DNA of 64,000 bases from Penicillium oxalicum (lineage: Eukaryota > Ascomycota > Eurotiomycetes > Eurotiales > Aspergillaceae). Of the stretch, positions 1 to 9,900 are shown one piece after another (position 1 is the first letter of the stretch; each line of letters opens with the position of its first letter). Location: the NCBI RefSeq assembly GCF_001723175.1, contig NC_064652.1:1054001-1118000 (forward strand). Reading direction: 5' to 3'. The notes beneath the pieces are model-generated. The model was not told the origin of the DNA. It made no database searches and saw nothing but the letters and a program-made list of their open reading frames with translations. A program made the translations under genes and the position numbers.

Positions 1-526
1 ATGAGAACTGTGCGGATATGCTTGGTTTCCGATCGCCATGGCCTGACGTGGGCAGGCCCGATGGAGGTGCTTCCGCTTCCAGTTCCAGCCGCCTATTCAG
101 ATTTTGAATTTTCTTGGAATCTGGTGTGATCTTGCGACGCTTTCTCATATGCGGGGAACTCTTGCCCGTGGATGGCACGTCGGGTGCCACCCAGGACGCC
201 TCTGAGATGGGAACCTCGTAGAAGGAAGGCATGACGAGCTCTGGACCGGAAGAACCCCATGATGATGCAGAAGAGGCCAGCGACTCTGACAGTTCCTTCT
301 CACGCTGGGATTGCGCTTTGGATGCATCTGGCGTTTGGCGTGTGTCGTTTGCCGTCTTGGCAGTATCGCGATTCTCCTCTACCCGGTCGCATGTTGTTTC
401 TGAGCCGACAGGCTCAACAGTAGTTGCAGAGCTAGGCTTTTGTTCGTTGGTCAGGGTAGTCGATGCGATCACCCAGGATTCTCCTAGCCCCGAGGGATCT
501 GGACTTTGCGGCGTTTGTGTTGACAT
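1..526 (-). CDS. Unrecognised protein, N-terminal part, cut by the left edge
   Basis: An open frame starts at the ATG at 524-526 (minus strand) and stays open for about 175 codons to position 1 without a stop. The protein begins MSTQTPQSPDPSGLGESWVI. It is rich in Ser, Thr, Pro and Glu, so it is probably largely disordered. It contains a motif-like stretch ELVMPSFYEVPISEASWVAP at about residues 105-125, followed by a basic KRRK cluster that could be a nuclear localisation signal. I do not recognise the family. The ATG was chosen because it is the first Met in a frame whose composition looks coding; two ATGs just upstream (534, 540) are in another frame. The gene points away from the mitochondrial threonyl-tRNA synthetase gene, so the roughly 1 kb between them would hold both promoters. 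The 3' part and any introns lie outside the window. Confidence 0.55.
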   Translation of the reverse strand, partial: MSTQTPQSPDPSGLGESWVIASTTLTNEQKPSSATTVEPVGSETTCDRVEENRDTAKTANDTRQTPDASKAQSQREKELSESLASSASSWGSSGPELVMPSFYEVPISEASWVAPDVPSTGKSSPHMRKRRKITPDSKKIQNLNRRLELEAEAPPSGLPTSGHGDRKPSISAQFS

Positions 527-1541
527 GGCGACATGCGCATCTCGGAGAAGACACTCCAGGTGGAACCGCTTCCTTCCCGGTGCTGATAAGTGTGAAAAGA
601 TTGGCTTCGCAAGCACTAGCTGCTACTAGACCCTATAAACCACCAATAGCCTCGGAAGGTCTGCAAATCCTCTGTTGATCTCCAAAGACTCGGATATGGG
701 CGAAGGGATGAATGTTCAGGTGTCGCGCAACTGTACGCGCCGAGGGTGGGGCAGTCGATCATCTGGTGGCCCGCTTTGGGCCGATTGGATTCGCCGATTT
801 GCAGATTCAGATCAGTTTGAGATGATTTGATCGGATCAGATTAGGCTGAATTAGACCAAGCTCTTTCGGACTCCAGCCGGGTCTCGAGCAGTCCATGGAA
901 GAAAACAAAACCAAGGAATGACCTTCAACGAAGGCAGTTGCCTCATCAGGTCTGCAATCGGCTTACAGAATTTCCAGATTTCTTCCATGTAAGTGCATGT
1001 TGACCTTCGTCTCCCATCTGTAGTCTGAAGCCCTGACGGACAGTGAGCAAAGTTCTGTTGGAGCTGATTGATCTATTATAATGCCTTCCCCAAAACATCA
1101 AGTAAACCACATTCTGTCCTTAGTTGACGAGGCCTCAAGTCAACACTTAAGGCTAATTCGAGATAGTCTAAAGCTATATCACGCTGCCAACGGACGGAGA
1201 AGGGAATGCCTCTGGGTGATCCGAGGCTTTCCATCTGCCTTGAGTATATCTAATGACAACACGACACCAAGGAAACGTGCAGCAATCCAGAGCATAAGCT
1301 GAGTTCTGGTCAAATAATCTCAGGAAAAATTCAACCACAGCCACACTTAAATGCTGCTGCTCAAGTCAAATGGATCTCTCCACTCATGGGTGGACTCCGC
1401 TATCTAATCGCGGCTTATTGTGAAGGTTCCAGCGGGAAAAAAAAACGGGGTTACGGCTATCCTCTTCTTACAGTTCTGGTCGAACTCCAAATCTCCACAC
1501 AGCACAACCTCCAGACAAGCCGCTCCGCCGCCACGACCACG
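527..1541. other. Intergenic, divergent promoter region
   Basis: This stretch lies between the left-edge gene (minus) and the mitochondrial threonyl-tRNA synthetase gene (plus). A 73-codon open frame at 1081-1302 has no features suggesting it is real. Positions 780-880 hold several overlapping GATTTGAT/GATCAGATT-like words. I see no other gene or clear regulatory site. Confidence 0.5.
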
Positions 1542-3116
1542 ATGCGCGCCGTCATTCGGCTACAGCCACGGTTGTTTGCCAGGCCTGCCATCCATGGAGT
1601 CGCGACTTGGTCCTCGGTCCGGTCACAATGGCTGTCCACAAGCGCGTCCCGTTCATGTTCATGCGCGGATGCGGCCAACGGCCGACCGACCAAAGAGGCG
1701 CCCTTCCCCCCTCCGAATGACCATCGAGCTCTGGGAACCAGCCTGGAGCTGTTTGCTACATCCAACTACAGTCCTGGCTCCCCGCTCTTCCTGCCGAGTG
1801 GAACGCACGTCATCAACAAGCTCATCTCCTTCCTCCGCACGCAGTACCTGCAGTACGGCTTCCGCGAAGTCCTCACCCCGACGATCTATAAACAGTCCCT
1901 GTGGGAAATCTCAGGCCATTGGCAAAATTACAAGGATGATATGTACGAGGTGACGGGTCGCGGCGCGACGGGCGCGACGGAGGGCGAGATTGGAGAGGAT
2001 GAGGCGTACGGGCTAAAGCCGATGAACTGTCCCGGCCACTGCTTGCTCTTCAAGTCACAGAATCACTCCTACCGTGAACTCCCGGTTCGCTATGCGGACT
2101 TCAGCCCGCTGCACCGAAACGAAATTTCCGGCGCGTTGACGGGTCTGACTCGAGTGCGGCGCTTCCATCAGGACGACGGGCACATCTTCTGTCGTCCGTC
2201 CCAGATCAAATCAGAGATCGCGTCCGCTCTGGGATTTGTGGACATGGTCATGACTACGTTTGGGCTGGGACCATACCGGTTAGTCTTGTCCACGAGGCCG
2301 GAGACGGATTACATTGGGACACTGGAGCAATGGGAGAATGCAGAGCACCAATTACGAGAGGCTCTCGACAGCACGGGACGCGATTGGGCTTTGAACGAGG
2401 GGGATGGGGCATTTTACGGGCCCAAAATTGATATCCAGCTCCAAGATCACGCGGGGAAGTTCCACCAGTTGTCAACCATTCAGCTGGACATGAACCTGCC
2501 CCAGCGGTTTGAGTTGGAGTATCAAGTGGCCGAGGGTGAAGAAGACTACAACCCAGCCACACCCGGCGTTGCAAGACCGGTACTTGTGCACCGTGCAATT
2601 TTCGGCTCCCTCGAACGATTCCTGGCATTGCTTATTGAGCAACATGGTGGCCATTGGCCATTCTGGCTGTCTCCTCGCCAAGGCATCATCTTGACCGTGA
2701 ACCAGGACGAGGCTGTGGTGCGCCAGGCTCAGCAGGCTGTGTCTCAATTCTCCGGGTTCAAGGTCCTTGAAAGTGGCGGAAGCGCTACACCACCACGTCC
2801 GCTATCCTCGGTCGATTCTACCTTCCTCATCGACGTGGACAGTAGTGCGCAGACCCTCAGCAAAAAGATCCAGCGGGCCAAGCAGATGAAGTACAACTTC
2901 ATCTTCGTTCTTGGCTCGCGGGACGTTGCCGAGGGGGGGATCACCTTGGATGTCACCGGTCAGATGCAGAGCAAGACCGATCCTGACGCCAAGGAGTTCC
3001 AGACTCTCCTGACATCGCAGCTTGGAGAACAGGCACTCAAAAATCCACGTGCCGTGAAGCTCAAGATGGACCAGGTGCATCCATTGCTTGTCCAACTGGA
3101 GCGAAGCTTCCTCTGA
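1542..3116 (+). CDS. MST1: Threonyl-tRNA synthetase, mitochondrial
   Basis: A single exon encodes 524 aa. The class II aminoacyl-tRNA synthetase charges tRNA-Thr in mitochondria. The frame is open from 1386, but the ATG at 1542 is preferred because it begins an Arg-rich, acid-free stretch (MRAVIRLQPRLFARPAIHGV) typical of a mitochondrial targeting peptide. The catalytic core follows: the motif 1 region near FLRTQYLQYGFREVLTP, MNCPGHCLLFK (zinc-ligand Cys), motif 2 LHRNEISG...RRFHQDDGHIFC (zinc-ligand His in DGH), YGPKIDIQL, and motif 3 PVLVHRAIFGSLERF (third zinc-ligand His). A C-terminal anticodon-binding domain starts at PFWLSPRQG. There is no N-terminal TGS/editing region, as is usual for the short fungal mitochondrial enzyme. 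The three zinc ligands and motif arginines appear intact. Confidence 0.95.
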   Translation: MRAVIRLQPRLFARPAIHGVATWSSVRSQWLSTSASRSCSCADAANGRPTKEAPFPPPNDHRALGTSLELFATSNYSPGSPLFLPSGTHVINKLISFLRTQYLQYGFREVLTPTIYKQSLWEISGHWQNYKDDMYEVTGRGATGATEGEIGEDEAYGLKPMNCPGHCLLFKSQNHSYRELPVRYADFSPLHRNEISGALTGLTRVRRFHQDDGHIFCRPSQIKSEIASALGFVDMVMTTFGLGPYRLVLSTRPETDYIGTLEQWENAEHQLREALDSTGRDWALNEGDGAFYGPKIDIQLQDHAGKFHQLSTIQLDMNLPQRFELEYQVAEGEEDYNPATPGVARPVLVHRAIFGSLERFLALLIEQHGGHWPFWLSPRQGIILTVNQDEAVVRQAQQAVSQFSGFKVLESGGSATPPRPLSSVDSTFLIDVDSSAQTLSKKIQRAKQMKYNFIFVLGSRDVAEGGITLDVTGQMQSKTDPDAKEFQTLLTSQLGEQALKNPRAVKLKMDQVHPLLVQLERSFL

Positions 3117-3941
3117 TCCCGAACGTCTCGAACAATCCGCGACAGCTTGCCCATTCTTGTACCATATATGATCCTTGTCTCTCACATAATGCAATGTAAA
3201 TCCCTTTGCACCATGGCTTTTTTTTTTTTTTTTTTGGAAACCTTCAAACGATGTTGATTTCTCCGTCTCCAAGTGTCTTTTCGTGCCAAGACATCCCCAG
3301 TCACTAGTCGCTCCAGAGCTCCACCGAGTCTCCCCGTCTTTGTCGGTTAGTCTCGGCCAGCGGAACTCCCCGTGAGCTGTTCCCCTTTGCTCCGAATTCG
3401 GCATCCCGACTCACGCAACTCACTCGTGTGACTGCCCGCAAAAGTCAGCTTGCATCTTAGTCAAAAAAGATGTCCAAATTGGGGCAAAGAGTCAGTGAAA
3501 GAGAGCCAAGAGGTGATTCCACTGAAGCTGTAGACCATGACTTGACACTGGTCCTCTACTCCCTTCCATCTTAAAGGGTCCCCAGGTCCAATCACCCGTC
3601 CCCGCGCACGGTCTCGAGCGCCCCTCCGCCCGGAGCGGTGGCACCACGTGACTCCGTTGTCGGCGCTGCCACCGAGTCGGCGTCATTGACGGGACGAGGA
3701 TTGGCGCCCTGGCGATGATTGACTCACAAAATTTCCCCTCCGCTTAATTGGCTTCGCAGCGGCTCGGATTCTACCGTTGTTTCTTCACTTCATCTTGTTC
3801 CTTTCTTCCATCCTTCAGTGTATACCCCATCCAGCCTGGCTCGCATTCTCCAGGCGTCCTCGTCTTGTTCGCTTCAATCGCAACCCATCGTCACTGGTTC
3901 CTCTCCAATCCCTCCACTGTATACCCCGCCACTCCGACAAG
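3117..3941. other. Intergenic, contains the LEU4 promoter
   Basis: This region separates MST1 from the 2-isopropylmalate synthase gene, both on the plus strand. It begins with the MST1 3' UTR, including a T tract near 3218-3234, and ends with a pyrimidine-rich leader directly before the LEU4 ATG. A TGACTCA site is annotated separately. No gene is seen. Confidence 0.6.
3720..3726 (+). promoter_or_regulatory. Consensus CpcA/Gcn4 binding site (TGACTCA)
   Basis: An exact TGACTCA lies 216 bp upstream of the LEU4 start codon. This is the palindromic consensus for the bZIP activator of cross-pathway (general amino acid) control, which regulates amino-acid biosynthetic genes in fungi. Function here is inferred from sequence and position only. 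Confidence 0.6.
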
Positions 3942-6160
3942 ATGCCGATGTATGTAAACACTTCATGCGATGTTCGATGAAGGACACTCGCCATCGTCGG
4001 ATCAAAGCATCATCCTCCTCGGGCCTTGAATGAGGTCTAGCGTAGCGCTGACATCCTACTTCCTTCTAGGCTCAAAGATCCATCAAAAAAGTACAAGCCT
4101 TACAAGCCGCTCAACCTCCCCAACCGAACATGGCCCGACAAGCAAATCACCTCTGCACCCAGATGGCTCGCGACGGATCTTCGTGACGGCAATCAATCTC
4201 TGCCTGATCCCATGGATGGAGCGCAAAAATACCGCTTCTTCAAAAAACTCGTGGAACTAGGCTACAAGGAAATCGAGGTCTCGTTCCCCTCTGCATCTCA
4301 AATTGACTTTGACTTTACTCGCCGCCTCGTGGAGGAACCCGGCCTCACCCCCGACGATGTCTGGCTTCAGGTGCTTGCGCCTTGTCGTGAAGACCTCATC
4401 CGTCGCACGGTGGACTCTCTGAGGGGTGCCAAGAAGGCAATTCTGCACATCTATCTCGCTACCAGCCCTTGTTTCCGTCAGATCGTCTTCAACATGGACA
4501 AGAAGCAAAGTCTGGAAAAGGCCGTCGCCTGCACCAAGTATGCCCGCTCGATCACCAAGGATGACCCGTCCATGGCGGGTACGCAATGGCAGTTTGAATT
4601 CTCCCCAGAGACATTCTCGGATACGGAGCCCGAGTTCGCGGTCGAGGTCTGTGAGGCTGTCAAGGCGGCCTGGGAGCCGACGGTAGAGAATCCCATCATC
4701 TTCAACCTCCCGGCCACCGTCGAGATGTCGACGCCCAACGTCTACGCCGATCAGATTGAGTACTTCTGCACGTCCATGACTGAGCGTGAGAAGTTCGTGG
4801 TCTCTCTGCATCCTCACAACGACCGTGGTTGCGCCGTTGCGGCGGCTGAGCTTGCCCAGATGGCCGGCGCTCAGCGTGTCGAGGGAACTCTTTTCGGTAA
4901 CGGTGAGCGGACTGGCAATGTCGACCTGGTCACTCTTGCTCTCAATTTGTACACGCAGGGTGTCTCCCCGAATGTGGACTTTTCCGATATTCCCTCGGTC
5001 ATCAAGCTTGTGGAGGAGTGCAACAAGATTCCCGTCAATGAGCGCTGGCCTTACGGTGGTGCTCTGGTCACCAGGTTAGTCAAAACAGTCTTCCGTCGCG
5101 CCCTGGCTCGCATTTGCTGATAAATCCCTCCCTTCCCCTCTCTCTAGTGCCTTCAGTGGAAGCCATCAAGACGCCGTCAAGAAGGGCTTTGCCATTCGCG
5201 AAAAGGCCGGTGCCACCGACGACGACGAATGGGTCATGCCTTACCTGCCGCTCGACCCCAAGGACATTGGACGCAACTACGAGGCTGTCATCCGTGTCAA
5301 CTCGCAAAGCGGCAAGGGTGGAGCTGCGTGGATCATCCTGCGCACTCTGGAGCTGGATCTTCCTCGTGGTCTGCAAGTTGAGTTCAGCAAGGTCGTGCAG
5401 AGGGAAACCGAGCGTGTCAGCCGCGAGCTCCGCCCAACCGAGCTTGTCTCCCTCTTCGAGGACGCCTACCATCTCAAGTCCAACCCTCGCTTCACCCTCG
5501 TGGACTACAACATCACCACGGATCGCTCCCAGTCTCCTGCACCTCCCGAGCCCGGCAAGGCCCTCAACACTCAAAATCTCAAGCGTCGCTTCACGGGTAT
5601 CATCGAGATCGACGGTGTTCAGCACGCTATCACTGGCGTGGGTAACGGTGCTATCTCTGCTCTTGCTGCCGCCCTATCCACTCTGAGCATCGATCTCGAT
5701 GTTATCGATTACAAGGAGCACTCCATCAGCCAGAGCAACTCTGGTGGCCTGGGTCGTGAGGTCAAGGCCGCCACTTACATTCAATGTACCGCTGCCGGCA
5801 GCAAGGAACAGGTTTGGGGCGTTGGCATCCACGCCGATGTGGTACAGGCTTCCCTGATCGCTCTGCTCAGCGCTGCTAGTTCCGTGAGTCAACCCCCCCC
5901 CCCTCTTCAAAATTATTGAGATACCTCCCTCCCCACCGTTCGGATTGAACTGATAATGTTTGTTTTTTCTCTCCTAGTTCCTTGCGTCTCGCGCTGGTTC
6001 CCCAGCTCCCTTCCGCCCTATTCGATCCAATACCCTCACAAATGAAGATCTCCACGCTCTCGAGCAGCTGACCGGATCACCCGAAACTGCAACTGCCAAT
6101 GGTGGTCTGGCCCCCAAGGTCAACATTGACGCTCTCACCCGTCAAGCCGAGATGCAGTAA
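3942..6160 (+). CDS. LEU4: 2-isopropylmalate synthase
   Basis: The enzyme condenses acetyl-CoA with 2-oxoisovalerate in the first committed step of leucine synthesis. I read four exons, 3942-3949, 4070-5074, 5148-5883 and 5978-6160, giving 643 aa. Exon 1 is only 8 nt (ATGCCGAT). Splicing to 4070 gives [20 protein letters not shown], the usual fungal N-terminus. The HMGL-like TIM barrel shows the metal/substrate motif [13 protein letters not shown] (here [15 protein letters not shown]), the [16 protein letters not shown] metal-binding motif and [15 protein letters not shown]. The C-terminal LeuA allosteric domain (leucine feedback) follows, with [16 protein letters not shown] and the tail to EMQ. 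Introns are 120, 73 and 94 nt with canonical ends. All joins keep the frame and add no extra residues. The TGACTCA site upstream fits cross-pathway control. I see no disabling change. Confidence 0.96.
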
Positions 6161-6903
6161 ATAGGCACCAGCGCACACCCCCACCCAAAAAAAAGTGTCG
6201 GTTGGAGTTTTAAAACAGATAGTTTCGCAGAGCAAGTTTCATACCAAAAAGATAATGCATAGTTCACACCATCAAAATGAAATCGAGAGTGGTTTCTTCC
6301 GGTCATACGCCCACCCTGAATAGTGGTTCTGATCATCATTTATCAAAATTGTCTACTCTTCACGACGCTCGAAGCTTGCAATCACCCAATCGAGCTGGGT
6401 ACTGCTCAACCAAGGCAATCCTATATCCTGCGCGGGAAGCAGAAAAATATCGTGACCGCGTTCTCAGGCAGATCGAAGGGCTGGGGACGTGGACGTAGGG
6501 CTACCCGAAACATCCAAATGGCCTCAGCATGCAATTTGTATGTACAAAAGAGAAGTGGTCTCAACTGGGAAACAATAAGGACCAAGACAAGGGGCGCATT
6601 AGGATCCACCTTGAGGGAAACGAGAACGAATGTTGTATAGCGTCTAGAACATCAGATATAAACGATGGGTAACGACAACAAGGGAAGGGAAAGAGATAAT
6701 TGCAAGGGAGAGTGTATGGCGCGCTACAATCAACAATCAAAATGGACAATAGGGAGGAGGATAGACAAAAATGAATCAGCAATACGTCCATACGTGCTTT
6801 AAATATTCAAACATCGTTCCTTGTGCGCTAGAGTTCCCGTGCACTTGATCCTGCACAGGGTCCTGCTATCAAGTAATCATCACTCGTGACTCGTAAATCA
6901 ATC
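6161..6903. other. Intergenic between convergent genes
   Basis: The 3' ends of LEU4 (plus) and the CPS1-type gene (minus) face each other here. The only open frames are short and lack coding character. No gene or obvious repeat is seen. Confidence 0.6.
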
Positions 6904-9900
6904 TCAAGACCGGTAGCTAGCGTCGGGGAATCTGGGCTGACCGCTGTCTTCGCCCAGGGCGTTCTGGTACATCAGAGCATCATGGGCCCAATCGTCCGCG
7001 AGGCCACTTTCCTCTTGAGTCCCAGAATGTGCTGGCTGTCGGTCTCCCGTGACTGCCATTCCAGCTTCGTGTCCGTGATAACCGGGCTGCGAGCCAGGAA
7101 AAGATTCTTGCCCTGTCGCATGATATCCACCCTCGGATGGAATGGACTCATACGGCATCTGCTCGACCGGGGGATTGGCCTGGTCAAAGCTGAAGCGTAG
7201 ATTGCGGGAGGGCCCAGCCCCATAGGCAGGTCTCACCATTTCAAAACTACGATCATCGAATCGATTGTGGAAGTCATCATCTTGCTCATGCTCGGGAACT
7301 CCTGCTCCTGGCTCCTGAATATGAGGTAGACCAGATGATGAAGCGGGCTCTGGCGCCGAGTGGGTGATCTGGTCAGGATCGGCATCGAGTTCTGGCAAAT
7401 TCCCTGGAGGCATTTCCTGATAAGTCTCTTGAAGCGTGATAGGTCTATCCTCCGGAACAGCCGTGACGGGGGACCGCGGCACGACGGGCATGTCGGATTC
7501 TGGCACAATACTAGACTGTCGGTGGCTTTGGCCCATAGTGCTTCCAGGCTTGGAGCCTCGGCTGGCGCGGTGCTGCATTAGATTGAAAGGATGATTTTCA
7601 TCCAGGTCACGGATGCTGAACTGTGCGATCGTCCGCAATTTCCGTGTCACCCAGGATGCCAGAACCTTGCCGCGCTGCTTCTCACCCAGTCGGGAGCGAG
7701 GAAAATCTCCGTGGGAGACAAAGGCAACGATATCCGCGACGACCTGGTGTTCGCCCAAGATTGTATCAACAATGACGGGGACAAGAGAAGCTAGGAATGA
7801 TTTGCGCGTGACTTCGACCACAACGACAATCAATCCTCCGGCTTGGAAGATGGCACTATATGAAACGAAGTCAGGGCTTGCGAGCTCACAGATATTGTTA
7901 GAGTAAAACTTACCAGCCTCCCGTCATAATGTTGCGATGGCACCTTTCCACCGAGTTTTCAATGTCCATGGGGAAGTGGTTCAGGCCGTTCTCTTCAAAT
8001 GTTTCGCCGATACTGCCCAGGACAAAAAGCACCTGCATCTCAATGGCTTGGCCACCCGGGCCAATGGGTCGAGTAACTGTGTGTAAGAATCCCAAATCGC
8101 CCGTGCGCACATACGGCACGTTGGGATCACCATCGGCGACGCGACCATTCATCCGTTCGGCATCAAAATCTTGGGTGGATCTGTAAAAGCCCTTGGCGCA
8201 AGCGTCTGATTGAACCCAAATTTCACCATACTCGCCCACGTGGGCCAGGGTGCATGTCTCCGGGTTGACAATGGCAATTTGCGTGTTGACGGGGACCATA
8301 CCAGAATCTTGAACCAAGAGTGCTGTCGGGTCCGCATCTGGGTCCACAGGGTAGATCAAACCGCGACGGAGACTGCGGAGATCCAAAGACAACTCAACTG
8401 GATCAATACACATGTATGACCTAGTCACTATCATTGGGTTGAGGACGTGAGAGTAGACAACGTTAATTGCAGTGCGATCCAGGCCTGCAGGTGCAAAATG
8501 AAGTCGGGTCTTTTGGTAGAGGTCTACCCTAGGTCTTCCCTCCGCTGAAATCATCAGGTTTTTGAGTTCCTGCAGCTGGAAACCCTTACCGGCCATTGTA
8601 CTCATTGCATAATCCAGCATCTGACTCGTAGCGTACGTGTCCTTGATCTTATATCGTGAAAGCGTCACGAACAAAGTCATTGGATTTTGCGCAAAGTCGA
8701 CGGGTGAGACAAGGTAGGTCGGCGCACCAACATAGATGCCCATCAAGCACGTGTGGAGAAATCCGAGGCCCAAAGTGCTACGAACACTTCCGAGCACTGG
8801 CCGCGAGCTCGTCATTTGGCATGTCTCTTTCTGCACCTTGCACATGCCCATGATAGTGTCGTGGCCAATTTGCACCGAAATTCGCCTTTGATCTGGAGTC
8901 CAGTACGTCCACACGAGTGCAGCCTGATTACCCTGCAACCAAGCATCCTTCATCGTGTACCCGAGTTCTCGGCAGCCGTGCGATTGCTTGGAGGGCTTGG
9001 AAGTGTTGTAAATGGCTGGAACACCGATGCGGAGGACCTGAGCAGACTGTTTAATATGCTGGGAGACAAGCTTCTGCCGCATTACATGGTCGACATCGGT
9101 GTTGACGATAATAGCTTTCACATTGAAGTCATTGATGACATGCAAGAATGCAGGAGCATCCTCTGAAAGTCGATTTTGATCAATCGGGGCAATTGGGATC
9201 ATAACCACGCCCAGGCAAAGACAGGCATGGACGGCGTAAATGTAGTCTTCCGAGTGCGTGTACATCAAAATCAAATGGTCACCGGACCGTACCTTGACCT
9301 TGTTTTTGAGATAAGTTGCAACCGCGGAGACCTTTAGATCAAACTTCTTCCACGTAATGCCCTTACCCTCTTTGCCACGGCTGTCGATGGAGCAATAAGC
9401 GAGCTCTTCAGCCTGGCGGGAGACACGCCACTGAAAAAGATCAACAATTGTATTGAATTGACTCAAAGGCGTAGATGTTCGATCGTCCATCACGACATCT
9501 CGGTAGTCCACACCAGAGTATTGTTTCTCTTGAAAAGCCAACACTTCTTGCCGAGACGCAAGGGCAAGAGGGGACCAGATGCCCCCTTCCGGATCGACGC
9601 CGACAGGCAAGTTCATGACGGATCGCTCAACACCAAACTTGACATGGACAGCCTGCAACATCCCTGCCTCAAAGTCTTTGCGACATAGCATGTTTCCAAT
9701 TTCCCGTCTGCCGTTTTTAGTGACGCGTGGGAGTGTGTTGGGCGCGGTCAAAAGGACACAGTAGACACGAAGATGATGTTCCTGATAAAGAACCTCCATA
9801 CAGCGCTCGGCGAGTGAGTCAAGAAGGACTGAATCGAGCTGGCGTGGCGGGCCTCCAGAGGCCGTCGGTGCTGTAGAAGCGGCATAGGACTCGACGACGA

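Noticed and set aside
2802..3404. 200-codon minus-strand frame over the MST1 3' end
   Set aside because: It overlaps the conserved MST1 anticodon-binding domain on the other strand and contains a Lys run made from the T tract. It is a shadow frame.
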